A stretch of DNA of 64,000 bases from Serinus canaria (lineage: Eukaryota > Chordata > Aves > Passeriformes > Fringillidae), in assembly GCF_022539315.1 (NCBI RefSeq), contig NC_066316.1:5781501-5845500 (forward strand). Reading direction: 5' to 3'. Both the position numbers and the translations under genes were made by a program. A model generated the notes under the pieces. It made no database searches. It saw only the letters and a program-made list of their open reading frames with translations, and had not been told where the DNA came from. Shown piece by piece: positions 10,581 to 24,290 of the stretch (within the stretch, counting starts at the first letter, position 1; each line of letters opens with the position of its first letter).

Positions 10581-13500
10581 GCTAGCCACTAGATAAACAC
10601 AGAGCTAGAATGAGGACAATAAATGAGCTCCCTAATTGCTTCTGACAGTGGTCATTGCAAACCTGAGTCTATAGAAGAGGGTCCTTGAACAGCTTTCTGT
10701 CTAGGGCCTGAGCTGCTCTCAGCCTGTCTGCTGACCCCTTTCTGATCCCTGTATTATTCCAGCAGCTTGGAGTTAGTGTTTCAGCATTGTGAAGGGAACA
10801 ATCAGGCTGGTTCCATAAACAATCCAAACCAAGCAAGAAGCACAGAACGAAATGTATCCTTGGAAAGAGATATAAATAATGAACAGCTACATTATGGGTA
10901 AACAAGTATGGATCTTTTTCCTTTTAGGTTTTTGTTAATAATCTATAATGGCAGCAGAGCCCATATGAATAGGTTATAAACTTTAGATAAAATGTAATGA
11001 CATGACATTAAGAATTAATTTTTCTCTCTGAAAAGATAGTAAGCTTCAAAATGCTTGGTGGAATTCAGATAATATAAGTTTGAGCAACGTCACAGCCTTA
11101 AAATGTTGCTACCTCTACATCACATTCTTCCTTTCCTGCATTTCCCACCTGACTTTCCTCAAAAAAAAAAAAAAAATTTGTGGACATACCTGTAGGTTTT
11201 AGTTCAGTGACAAAGCTGAAAGCTGAAAGAAAAAAAATTGTCTCAAAATTCACAGTGCTTTTCATTTTTAAGAGAACTAAAAATTGTAACAGGAGAATTG
11301 TTATCTATTTGAGGGTGACTAAGCCAATTTATCTGAAAAACAGCTACTGAAATTCTAAATTATAAGAATTTAAATTACATATTTCAAAATATTACAAGTT
11401 ATAATACTGAAAAAGTGCTTTTTATTATTTTTTTAAACTTTCCTACTCACACCAAGTAGAAATAGCAAAGTGCTTTAGATTTCCCAAAACTCTTTTCCCC
11501 CCCATATTAAGAGATCCCAAATCATTGTTCTCATTAAAAATATAACTTTTTTTTTCCACATTTTTATAGTTATTCAGTGCCACAGCCCACCTTATATGGT
11601 TCACTGTGCTACTGGGAGGTTACAAGTAACTGAGTTTTGTGTAGTTGGGAACTTTGAAATGTGAGATTGAGCTTGGTGGGTGTTCTTTCTCCTTTTCTTT
11701 GTTTTCAGTTAAGCATTTTAAATCATTTCTCCAAGTTTAGTGCTCAGAAAAGTAGTGGATCATCAGCTTGTGCTGGAAACTGGCAAAATTAATTTCATTG
11801 TTGTTTCATTATCTGTGTGTAGCTCTGGTGGGGCTTTCACAAGCTGATCTATGAAAACTTTTCCTTCTACCCTGACCTTTTCCAAACAGATGATGTTGGC
11901 ACACATAAATAGTAAACTGTGCAGATGGGCTTGGTTTTTCTTGAATAGACTGAAAGCAACAAGTCTAGTAAGTGGCACCTTGAATTTTGATTTGAAACTG
12001 AATTCCCAGGAGTGAGAGAGTTATTTGACTGCTCCAAACCCACTGAAATGCCAGCTTCCTCAAGAAGATTAATTTGATGGAGGAAAAAAAATCAAGAATC
12101 TGCTATTTTAGCTTGAAGATTGAACTGAGGCAGGCTTTGTCATCTGTAGCTGGCTAGGTTTCTTTCACGTTTGAATTTCACTCCTTGAAAATGCTGAATT
12201 AGCCCATCTGTTCACATTTAATTTTCCCTTTCTGCTGGGACTTGACTTGGTCTTCTTATGTGTCACTCAGGCACATTTCCAAAGTGCCTACATGTAAAGT
12301 ATTCATTGCTTTCTCCTGAAACAGTAAAAATTATGCCTGCCCCTCTTAGCTAACAACAGCCTCCTAGGATACTCTGTAGTACAGGGAACATCTGTCCCTG
12401 GAATGTGTGCATGCTTCATCTGTGCAATGCCTTCAGTGGTGTTAACTGAATTATTTCCCTACAGAATTAACTTTCAACTTTTTTTCTGGGCAGTGTTGCT
12501 ATCCCAAATTTTTAATTACACTGAAAATATTCTCACAGTGTATTTCCTTTAAATGAAGAGCAATAAGGATAATCAACTGGAGCTTCCATGCAGCTTAAAC
12601 TAGGAGAAATTTTAAGCATCTACACTTGCCAATGACACTGCTGAGGTGTCTGGGCCAAGTGTTGTCACAGCCCTGCCTTGTCTTGGGCTGCTTCCAGCCT
12701 GCTTTCGGAACTCTATTTGACCCAATCCCTTTGGTTTTAGGAGTATTTAGCCATTTGCTTCTCTAGGAATCCATAGGTTATCTGTGGATAACTCTGTACC
12801 CTCTGTCACCTGCATGCCTTGCATCCAGCCTCCCCAGTCAGCAGCTTCAGTAAGCCAGAACTGACACACACCTGCCCAGAAGTTCTCCCACACTTGAGGA
12901 TAAGTGTGGATTGAGAACTGTGTGTATGTTTACTCTGGCACAGAGGTGTTCTGCTATCACATATGCTTCCATGGCACTATGACAAGGCATGTATGTTGTT
13001 CACTAGGTTAACTAAATAAGCCTGGGTACTCTGTTCACTTAAATAACTGTACCTTTAACTGATCCATGAAAACTTTCACCAGTGTTGCCCTGATTTTGTA
13101 AGATTTTTTAAGCTTTTTGATGTTTACATTTTTGTAATGAATTTTCTCATAGACTTTTTGTAAATAACTTATTGTTTTGCATTCTTTTATGGAGGAGGAG
13201 AAATTTGATGGACTGTTGGTTTGCCCAATGTCATTGGAGAGGTGGCACTTTCACCCTCCAATCCACTGTCACTTGTGGAAATCTATAAATGTTGGAGTCA
13301 GAAAATAAACTTCCCTTTTTTTTTTTTTTTACTTTGAGAACAGCAGTGTGTGCACATTGTGTTATTTTGTGTCCTATAGTGACACCCCAGTTCATATCTT
13401 ACCACATCCTGGATATCAATATTATACCAGTTCCTGTGACTGGGAGTTGTCTACCTCTACACTACTTTGTTCCTGGTAATTAGAATGACCCCTTGTCAGA

Positions 13501-14978
13501 GCAAATGCTCTTTTTCTGCTGCTTTTTTTCTGTGCTCAGGCAGACACTTGAAGCCTGGGGACTGTCATCTGGGTTTCCAGAGCTGTGCTGTCAGGAGGCT
13601 CTGTGCTGTGCAGCCTCCTGTGCAGCCTGACTGCACATTGGCACTGAACCAAGGCCTTCCAGAACTGACAGCCATAGTAGAAGATGATGTATTATACCTA
13701 CTAATTTCTAGATTACTGCACAGCAGTTTACCTATTTAAATTCTTCTATGGGACTGGGGACTGCCATGGATTTCAAACAGCTGTTCCCAACCATTGACAC
13801 TTTCAGAAGGTAATAAAGCTAGCTGCAAATTGACCATTGAATAGCAGGAGGGGAAAAAATGTAGAAAATCAGCTGTCACTGTTGCACAGAAGGAAGCCCA
13901 GCATCCTCTGCCCTTAGTGTGAAGCAACAGAAGTTTGATTTCCTCCCTCTTTCTAGTGAGTTTCGATTTCTAAACTTCTCATGAGAGTCATAAATTGTAA
14001 ATTGAATTTGAACTTCTTAACTCCTGATCTCCAAAGTTTGTGAAGCAGAGAAGAAATCTTTAGGCATAGACAAGTTCTCTTTTCTGGCACAAAGCACTAT
14101 TGAAAAAGTTATAAATAGGAAGCAGAAAAATTTTGCTTTTTAAACCAAAGTACTTAGTATCTCTGCTTTAGCTGTATATTGCTTCCCAATTCCATTGCCA
14201 TGGACAAAATGGGTCATTAGGTTTCTTTCTGCATTTTTTTCTTCTTTCTCCTGGGAAATTTCTTATTTCTCTCTCTGCCTTTTTACTCTTTTTACTTATA
14301 TTACACTAAAAAAGATGTCTGTGCCTTTTCTTCTCTGTACAGCTCTGAGGAGAGATGGATTTTGTGTACCTTTTTATATATTTTGAATACACCCTATCCT
14401 GCTCATATAAATTGCAAAACTGTTTTGTTGTAGCTTCTGACAACCTCATTAGTTTGTTACCAGAGGCAATTCATTACAAACCTCACAAGAAAAGCAGCCC
14501 AAATATCCCTGTGTTGGTGCACCACTGAGAGCCAAAGTAAATGGGAAGAAACTAATCCCCTTTATTTTTGGGTTTGGTTCGGATTTTTTTAAAAGTAGGA
14601 ATTAGTGAGATAATAGAAAAGGTTATATAAGAATTTGAAGAACAAATGCATCTTCTGTTCATCCTAGTTCTATCCATTACTTTTAGCTGAATCAATGCAT
14701 CCAGTCCTTGAAGACTGCAGGATCTTGTGGCCTGTGAGAAAAATATTTCCCTACACATGCAAGTTTTGTTTGTGAATTCTTTCTGTGAGGAAAAAAAATG
14801 AAGCAAAGGCCTGAGCTATGTCTTTTAACAGTGCTGTTGTTTTAAAAGCCAGTTCTTGAGGAAGCCTTGTTGGTGGGATGAGTGGGAGTTTAGAAAACAA
14901 GCATGTGCTAATCTAGGAGTGTGAGGTGCATAACTGCCTATTTTTACCAGAAATTGTAAGCAAAACATCCAGTTAGGA

Positions 14979-15017
14979 TTTACTGGAATATTTATTGGAT
15001 AATATTTACTGGATGAG
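14979..15017 (+). repeat. short imperfect tandem repeat (about 13-15 bp)
   Basis: Three adjacent variants of a TTTACTGGA / TTTATTGGA unit: TTTACTGGAATA, TTTATTGGATAA and TTTACTGGATGA. This is probably a local slippage duplication. Confidence 0.5.
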
Positions 15018-16600
15018 GGATAAAGTCCACACTGCTGTGCTAAGGTGTTTGTATCCCAGTTTGTGGTCTGGTACATTTTCTGACAATCTAGCCTAATACT
15101 TGCAGTATATTTGCAGGGACATAAAGGAGAAGGTTACAAAAGCAAATTGTCCCCTTCTAAAGGTTATGTGCCCAAGGCAGTCTCTCCATCACTGCAGAAA
15201 GATGCTCCAAATTCCCTCAGTAAGGTTCTGTACAGAGTAATGCAGGACAAGCATCTCCTTCCCTCTCTCCTCTCCCTTCCACCTGCCCTGGGACAATAGA
15301 TGCAGCTTAAAGAGATTAACCTTCTTAGTTTAAACAGAGCATGGCAAACAGTTCCCAGAACATTAAAGTGACAGAATTGGAAAAAAACCCCATGAAATCT
15401 TCATAAATAATAATGAAAAAGGTGAACTGATAATAGAGGCTTCATGCTTATGACTCTGAAGGCTGCCTTCTGCCCTAATGGGAAAGATAATTTGCAGAAG
15501 CTAATTTTCTGGGTCTATTTCCAAAAAAGAAAACCCATAAGAGCACTGATTATCTTTGCTGGTAATCTGTCAAACCACTACTGGAGTGAAATAATTACTT
15601 TATTTCATGTAGACCATCAAATAGTTTTCTCCACATTAATTCTAGCCACCAGTGATGCTGGTTACATTTGAATCACTGACCTGGAAAAGCTCTGAAAGTT
15701 GCTGCCAATTCCCCAGAGCCATCCAGATTCCTTCCCAGTGAGAGACAATTGTATGGGAGACCAATTAAAATAGCATCTGTGAATTAAATAAATCTATAAA
15801 AAGCATCTATTTTTCTCTGCAGTGTGCATGGAAAAGAGCAGAGTATTTTTAAATAAATGCCTGATGAACAAATAAGCCTCTTTGGGGAGGAGGGGAGTAG
15901 ATAAATTTCCTCTATCAGCTTGGAATAATGAAAGAGTAAATGATTAATTGTTGAAGGTTCCACTTGGTATAATCTGGGATTTTTGTGATTAAGATTTGTT
16001 TCAAATTTTTACATAGTAAAAACTAAAAATCAAAATAATCTGAATGTCTGAAGAACTAAACTGGCTTTTTAGAATGTCCCTGTTAAATACTTTTGGTATA
16101 ATTTTTTGCATTTTCCACTTCAGTTTAGAGAATCCAAATTCTGTATCTTTTGAGGAACAAAAATTCCTGTTTCCTCACACAGCATTAGAGATCCTGTCAT
16201 TACTTCCAGTCAAAAGAATGATGAATGGTGTCATTACTGTTTGATAGTAGTTTAGGATGGATTAACCTGCAGTACTAAATCAAAATTCTGCAGACACCTT
16301 CAGACATATAGATTCTTTCTTTTTCTTGTAATGATGCCTTTTGATTGTTCCTTAGACTATGAGAACTTTCCTAGTTTTCATGTAGACTCATAAATACATG
16401 GGTTTGATAATTTAGCATAATTTTACTGCCCTTGTGTTTTATCATCGCTAGACTTGAGTTTTATAGATTTGATCAACTGCTATCCAGAGGTAGGTTTTAC
16501 ATAGTTTCTACCTAAAATGGATTGGCACAGGAAAAAAGGGAGCTTTGACAGGAAAACTAAGGCTGGTCATACTACTGTTTGTTTTCACACTAAAATAGGC

Positions 16601-16632
16601 CTTAATTATGTAAATACTTTTACATAATTAAG
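16601..16632. repeat. perfect inverted repeat, 14-bp arms
   Basis: CTTAATTATGTAAA (16601-16614) is followed by the loop TACT and then by its exact reverse complement (16619-16632). It is AT-rich. It could be a small cruciform or a template-switch product; I have no evidence for a function. Confidence 0.75.
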
Positions 16633-19600
16633 TTGTACAATTTGACTTTATATCTTGTAGCTCATAGCAGTAATAATACAGGAGCAAAAAATGCTCAGAA
16701 TATCAAAGAATAAGCTTTGAATGTTCTGCTGCAGAACTGCAGGCATGGAAATGGACAGTTTGTAGTCATTGGCAAGTCAGCCGGTGAACACAGGTGTTTC
16801 TGAAGCTCCTGCCTCTCTGTAGTTGTTTGTCTTGCAACAGGCATTTGCCAATAAATCCATTTTGATGGTGATCCTCACAACCTCTAATTTTCTTCCCTGC
16901 TCTCTTGCCATTTGCCAAAGATGCTTGGCCACTGCTTGCCAAGAGAGAGCAACGCCCTGCAATATGGTCATGTGTGTTATACACCTAGAGCTAAGGCCCA
17001 GGCAGGTCTGTAGCAGATTGTCCTACTGCTTTTGGGGACCTCCAGAGCCTGCTGTGTGACAGATTTTCTAGGAGCTTGTCAGTGAACAGATTTGCCACCC
17101 ACAAAAGTACAGACTGCTTCATGCATGTCAGGTTACTTAGTGTCAGATTTTTTTTCCTAGACAAGATGAAGGATAAATTAATAGGTTTACCTTAAAAACA
17201 TAGCTTTGCAAGTGTGGAAAACATTATTTTTAAACAACATGCATGTTTCTTTAATGTTAGATTGCAGATGCTCTAGACATTCTTGTGCTCTTAAGCAGAT
17301 AATTGCACTCTACAAACTCGGAAAGTTTCAAGACATGGCACAGGCAGGCTGTCCATTTTCAAGCTATTATTTAATTAACTCTCCTTCCTCCTTATTAGAC
17401 ACTGGTTCTGGGAGTATTGTTCACCAGAAAATATAATTCAAACTTTTAGATAAGAACTATACTTAGACTATCATGTGGCCATTAATCTGCTAATGCTTAT
17501 CCTTTTGGCAAAATATAACTTTATCTCTGCTCTTTGCTGTCACATCCCAGTCTCTTTGCTTCCATCAAGCTCTTTATGGCACTCTCTAACAAGTTCTTAA
17601 CTTCAACAGACACTGGGTCTTTTTCATGCATCAGAGCCCAAAATCTTGGCACCTGTTTAGGTACTGAACTGCTCTCTTGGAAAGCTTTGCTCAAGTGGAG
17701 CACACTGAGCTGCTTGAAGTCTGGCACTGCCATGGTGCTCTCTGGAGGTGTGTGTTGGACTCCCAAGGTTGGCAGTGTAGACAGGGAACTGCTGTGTTAC
17801 TCTCATGGACCTGCATGTGCAAACTTGTGACTTTCTGTGTGATAAATTGTGTCTCTCTCATTCCATGTACCTTGTATGGAATTATCCATGAAAGGCACAA
17901 AAATTTTCTGCCTTTCCAGCAGAAGATTACGGTCCTCCTGATGCAGTTGGGGTTAAGCATAGAAGCAAAATTGTAATAAAGCTCTTTGCTTTCTGGCCCT
18001 TAATCACTACAACCCTGTGTCTGTAGTGATCATGCTCTGTGTTATTGTCCTTGTGTATTTGTACACAGAGAATACCAGTATCAGCTTCTTGGTTATTCTC
18101 ATTTATTTCCACAAGTTGCCGAGAACTGGAAATGTTCCAGTGCTTGCTCCCAACAGTAACATCTTTAACTGGTCTCTATTTAAAGAGATTATATCTCTGG
18201 AGTTTATTTGCTTTTTGCAGACATATTCTCAGTTCTTTCCAGCTCTTCATAGCTACCATTTGAGAAAGAGGAAAAAAAAGAAACACATTTTGATTACAGC
18301 TATTGATCTTATACTTTAATCTTTGCTGCTTAGGTACAGGTATGCTTTGCATACTCCTTGACAGACACTGAAGATTTATGGAGCTTGAAAGAATTAACCC
18401 TAAATTAAGCTCTTGGTATGTTTTTCCTCCTCATTTAGGGTTTATTTTGTTATTCAATAGATGGACTTAAACTAACTCCCTCAAACTAGTTTTTAAGAGC
18501 ACATGTATAGAAATAGACCTATCATCCTATTTGCTCAGGGATGAAATCACATTAACATTTATACTTCATAAGCAAAAACATATTCTGTGCATAGGTTATG
18601 TGTTAGTGCCCTGAATGAAAGGTAATTTTTTTGTCCTGAGTTTCAGAGCAAATTAAAGCTTGTTCATGCTGACTGTTCTTGACTGATAGGAAGCCAATAG
18701 AAAGATATTTTTATAGTATTTCTGAGTTTTTCATAAAGGATTATATAGTCTATAGGGGTTTGCTACTTTTCCTGCAGTATTGCTTCTTATTCCTGACAGT
18801 TTCTCCACCACATTTTGCAGAGGGAAGAAGAAAACACCTTGTTTTGTGGAGAGCAGTGAGCAAGCTATGGGTGGCCAGGAAGAGGGGAAACACATTAATT
18901 TTGGCCCTCCATTCAGCCCTGTCTTTGTCCATTCCCCCTGCATCCTTGGAATCAATAGCAAGGCTCTTGGGTCAGAGCTATCACAAGGTATCTACCTTTG
19001 TGGAGTCTAAATAAATTAGATGCATGCTGTGTCATTGCTTGGGCAATAGGGATGTCACAGTACTACAAATGACTCCTGTTCATTGAACTGCTATCACCCT
19101 GAAAGTGAGTCTTTCCTTTCACTTTATTTCTAGTTCTTCTCATGGGACACAGTGATCACTCACTGTTCAAATAATCCATGCATAAAGTTAAAATCTAGAC
19201 AGATTGATAGACACCAGTATGGATTCAGCTCTCCAGTAACACAAATTCCAATGTGCTTCCAGTAAAATTTCCTGAATAGACAGTCCTCGTGAACAATCTC
19301 CTCTCCATCAATCCTTCATGAATTCCTCAACCTTCATTCCTTCTGCCAGTGGAAAAGTCCTTTTTATGTAGAGAAGTAGTTAAGATGTGCATGTGTTGTT
19401 AGATATACATGGCACTTGATTAATTAATTCCCATAGTATCTGCCATCTCTCATTCCAGAAATAAATTTCACAATATCAGCTAAAGGACCCCAAAATAGCA
19501 AATGAAATGCTGAAGAATGGAGATAAGGAGATTCTTACACTCACAAAACTTGTGCTGTGTCAAGTGGACTGTTGTGAGAAATGTGTGTGGCAATTAAGAA

Positions 19601-19852
19601 TTGATAGAATGTTATACTGCCCTAAGAAAAATGTTTTTAATTAGCATTATTCTCCAGTAATTTTTGAAAAGGGCATATTTGAATATTGCGAAATATTCAT
19701 ACAGTTAAGTGCCTAGAGCCCTGACATGTTTAGAACTGATACTACACTCACATGCAATTTAATCTCTTTCATTTCAAGTTATCATTGAGGGATGTCATGC
19801 TTGTAAAGCCAGCAAAGTATGTCTGCTGTAAAAATGTCTATATTTCATAAAA

Positions 19853-19986
19853 GTATGTATGTGTGTGTATGTGTGTCTATTTATATGTATATATATATGT
19901 GTGTGTGTGTGTGTATAGGTATATATATATATTTCATATTTAGATATGTGTATATATATGTATATATATTTTATATTATATTATTG
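19853..19986. repeat. (TG)n/(TA)n compound microsatellite
   Basis: Alternating GTATGTGT, TATATATA and GTGTGTGT segments, followed by a nearly pure TA-rich part and TTATATTATATT. This purine-pyrimidine alternation is typical of a decayed dinucleotide microsatellite. The open frame across it encodes only low-complexity Tyr/Ile/Val/Cys and is not a gene. Confidence 0.9.
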
Positions 19987-22900
19987 TATGGAAGAAGTAC
20001 ATAAAATATTTACCAGGAACAATAGGAAGCTGGCAGTCACTTCCACAGACGTGATGACAATAAAAGGTTCTAATACACTTTGCCAGAGTTTGGAGTTACA
20101 ACAATGGGTGCAGATATCTTAGTAGAGCTTGGAAAATTCCAGATTTAAGGCTATTGTTCCTGTCAAAATTGTTGGAAGATATAGGTTTGTATGCTAATTA
20201 CATTTTTATCTTTGTCATTCTTTAATAGTTTAGAAATTCCAATCAGTGATCACTTTTCTCAGTTTTTCAGCATCTGTGTTTTTAATTAAATCCCTGCATG
20301 ATTTACGGCTCATTCCTCATCAACTTCTCCTCCAAACTGTTTTCAAAACCAGTTAATTTGTTGCTCTGTCTAAATAACTGAAAGGGAAGAAAAAAAGACT
20401 TAAAGCTTTCTCAATACTGTTTGATACGAACAGGTCTAAAATAAAACAACACTACTAAATCTACAAACACTCGCAGTACTTTCTCTTTGCTTTTGCTACA
20501 TCTCAAACCCATTGGTTATTCTTCCTAAGCACTGTACCATGTAGGCTTCATTTCCTTGGGTAGCCTGAACCATTAATCTAAAAAATAATAAATATTTATT
20601 GCAAGATCATGTTTGAGTGATAATGTGGGTCAGCAGAAACCCCAACACCCAGTCTGGTTTATTCCATTTCTTCTTCTCCAAACCTTTGTGACAGGTTTGA
20701 ATTGCAAAGGTGTCTTTTCCAGGAAAGCAGAGGTACATATCCATGCTCTCCAAAATCACCAAAGTTTTTGTAACAAAAGCATGCAATGAGCTAGAGTTGA
20801 ATATATACAAGTATATAGAGAAGTGTAGCAATGTCTTGCTTTCAAACACAAAGGCATTTCATCTCTTTGCATTTCTAATAGAAATGCTGTGTCTCGGCAA
20901 GATAAATTTTTCTGTTTGTTTGTTTAACTTCTGCCTGTTGCCAGGCATTTTTTTTCAATACCCATTATGTTTGTTTTCAGATTGTATAATATTTCTTTTT
21001 GCATTAGGCTGTTCAATTATGGCAGGCACACAACAGCAGTACAGGAAAACAATAAAGAGATTTTTACAATGTGGGTAAAATATATGAAAAGAAATACTAT
21101 TTTTCTTTTTAGCAGCCTTTTATTAAGTCAGAATTTTCCTCCAGGGGACAGACAAAAGAGATCCTCACAGTCTATTGCAACGTGCATTAGCTGGTTTGGT
21201 TCATCTTTCATTTTGAACTTGATGTGGATACAAATTGAAACCTTTCCAAGCAGCCTGGAATCTTTCAAGCCTCCCAAGACCTGAGCCTCCATCTGCAGCT
21301 AATTTTGCAGATGATTCATCTCTTGTCTCCAAAGATGATATGGGTGCAAATTATAATCACACTAAGTCATCTCAACTTTTGAGATGTTCAGCTGAATACA
21401 TATATGCATCTGTTTTCTTTACAACAGAATGAACCAAAACTTTAACAATCCCCTGAGCTCTTAGAATACTGGGTGCTCTGTAGTTGTGAAAAACAGCCCA
21501 GTCATTTCTGTGCTTTTCCATGACTCTTGGTGTCTATACTGAGTGCCAAGTCCATCACAATGACAATTTGTCCAAGGGTAGAGCATTTGAATTGCATGTT
21601 ATAATGCAAAAGAACATTTCAACAGATGCCCAAATTACAGCCAAAACTGAATCCCAGCCTGGCTGAGTAATCCTGAGCCTACTCTGTGTGCTAGATGGTA
21701 AATCTTTGTCTAACATTGGGGAACAGCTGGCTGTTCCATTGGACCCAGAGAAAGTTCCTTTTACATGAGGAGGAAAAAGGTGTTTGCAGCTTGGTCTGCA
21801 GTACACTGCCTTTCCTAACCTTGCCTTTCTACCACCTTTCCAGTTTCCCCTTTGGGATTTAGTGTACCTGCTGCCCCTGTCTCAGCTGTGCTCTCAGACA
21901 TTGGCTAGGCAGAAATATCAGAACAATGCTTATGCAGTTTTATTAAAAAATGGACCAAGTTTGGGGTCCATGTCTGCACTTTTAAGCAGGGTGAATCTCC
22001 ACTGATTTACTTCATTGTCAACAGTGCCTGATCAGACCATTTAAAAATGTTATTTTCATTTTCAGTCTTTTCTTGTGTCACCTTCCTGTGCCAACTCTAT
22101 TACACACCACAGAAGCTCTGAACTCTTACCTCTTCCTCTCATTGTGACTTCTTGCAGGGGCTTTTTGGAGCTGCTCTTTCCCACAAGCTGTGTGCCCTCC
22201 TCTTAGGTGTGTCATGGATTGGCTCTCAGGGGATGGACTCACATGGATCATCGCCCCAACCTTCACCAGGATGCATCTGACATCTCTCTCTGATTCTGCC
22301 AAAGAGCAGCTGCTGGTGGGTCACTTTTCATACAGCTCTGTTGAGAAACTCTGAGAGGTGTTAAGTTTCTGTTGAAGGATAGCTTTGACTCTTTGTGCTA
22401 GCTTTCAGGAGCAGAAAGTTTTCAGTTTCTTTAGGATCCTATGTAATCCTAATTTTGCAGACTGTTCTTTTTTGAAAATGCTGTAGATTCCTTCTATGTT
22501 GTCGGGGTGGTTTTTTCCCCCCTTCCTTCTTAGCTTTTCAGCTGCTAAAGATTTCCTTCACCTCAATGCTGCAAACACCCAGATCCCCTTTAGGGGTCAT
22601 CAGAGAGTTTCTGGTCCCATTAATCAGGGATAGAGACTCCATATCAAGCTGCCCTGTTAATTTTGTTACCACATCGATGGCAAGATCTTGGGCCATTTAG
22701 GCAGTCAGGTTGTTGCTTTATCTTGTTTCAGCTCCCATCTTGAGTGAGTCATTTTTATGCCAGGTTGTTCATTTACAGTAAATCATCAGAAAGTGGTTGG
22801 GACAAAAGAGATCTGCATGGAAACTACAGGATCTGGGTTTGAAATTAATATTTTTTGTGCAGTCAGTCCTGGCATGGTGGACATACCTCAGCTTCAGCAC

Positions 22901-24049
22901 CTTGTTGTCAGCTTCAAATAATCCAAAGATCATTTCAATTCTATTTGTGTGTAGTTTTGTTTTCATATATGCAGAAATATGTGTGTTCTATACGTTTTGT
23001 GTGTCAGAGTGTGACACAATGATTGTTTCTCTTTTAATAATATCATACAGGAAGTATAGAAATATAATGATTTCACATATCTCTGCAGTTCTGTATCAAG
23101 CTTACAGCCAGAAAGCACTAGCATGTAACAGTGAAATCAGAATGCAGAACAGAAACCTTTTGTATTAACTTGTAGATTATATTGGTTGCATAGCAAATGT
23201 ATTGCTGAGCTCTACATCTATTTGTGTTTCTGCAGTACAATAGAACTTCTTAATTCACTCTGCCTGTGAGGAATGCCTTGTTCTACAGGAAAAATGGAGC
23301 ACTGGGTAGTTAGTCTTGAATCTGCTATTGAGATCATTGACTTAAGGGAGGAGACAAAGGAAAGGAGAGGGATCAAGGTGCTTTGATAAGGAACAGAAAG
23401 GAGAAATAGAGAGGGGGCAAAAGTTACTGATCTCTTGCTCACTGCAGTTTGTCCTGTATTCTCAGTAATCTCATTTTTTTCAGGTCTTGCTGGGTGAGGG
23501 GCTCTGTTCTGAGTGCATCTGTGTGTGCAAGGGGGGTCACATGGCCAGGGAGTGGAGTTGGACCACAGAAGGGGCTCATGTGCCTGCAATGACATCAAAA
23601 GGACCAACCGTGTGTGCATCTGTGTCTGACTGCTAGTGAGTGTAAAACTGGGTAACAGTATGAGAGCCCTGTGAGATGGGTATCAAGGCAACTGTGAGCT
23701 GGGTCAGGTACCTCTGAGACCAGGGACCCTGCAAGGTGGCTCTGGGAGGGTCCCAGAAGCCCACAACTAGGGAGACTAGAAGATCCCTAAGCTGGGAGCA
23801 GGGGTCAGCTTAGTGGGATCTGTTTGCATGGGAGTGTCTCTTTGTGAAGCAAACAGAGGTTAAAGGATCCAGGGCAAGATGCTGGATAGGCTGAGTGGCT
23901 GTGGCCAGTCACTGCAGGGGTGTCTAATGTGCATGGAAGAGTGCTTGTGGCCAGCAGCTGCAGTGGGGCTGCTGGGCCTGAGGTGCTGCAGCTGGGGAGA
24001 ACAGGATTGGGGGCAGGCTGGTGGATAGACTGGCTGAGGCCAGTTAGAT

Positions 24050-24071
24050 ACAGATGTGTAGATACATCTGT
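24050..24071. repeat. perfect inverted repeat, 8-bp arms
   Basis: ACAGATGT (24050-24057), a 6-base spacer GTAGAT, then ACATCTGT (24064-24071). CAGATG/CATCTG is also an E-box (CANNTG) occurring twice in opposite orientation. A match this short can be chance. Confidence 0.6.
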
Positions 24072-24216
24072 TAATATTTTCCATCAACAAACTTTTATCC
24101 TGTTCAGCCAGAGAGGAAAACAAGAGGAAGTTGTTGCTGTTTGTGTGAGTGCTTGGTGTTTCTGTCTGCTATGAGCTGTGTTTCTGGCCATGTGCCTACA
24201 CATCTATTGGTCATAC

Positions 24217-24290
24217 ACCTGTGTTTTATGGACACCACTTTGGTATAGACACTACCTGTGTTTTATGGGCACCTATTTGGAATAGACACT
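24217..24290 (+). repeat. two-copy tandem duplication, 37-bp unit
   Basis: Copy 1 (24217-24253) and copy 2 (24254-24290) both begin ACCTGTGTTTTATGG and both end ATAGACACT, with four or five differences in the middle. The copies abut exactly, which indicates a local duplication rather than a dispersed repeat. Confidence 0.9.

Larger units (their letters stand above)
10581..19852. other. gene desert segment
   Basis: Nine kilobases of AT-rich sequence with no supported exon. It contains A or T runs (for example about 11161-11176 and 13316-13330), a C run near 11500, and a perfect 14-bp hairpin at 16601-16632 listed separately. Short open frames overlap one another on both strands (for example 17521-17976) and are not annotated. 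Confidence 0.5.
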
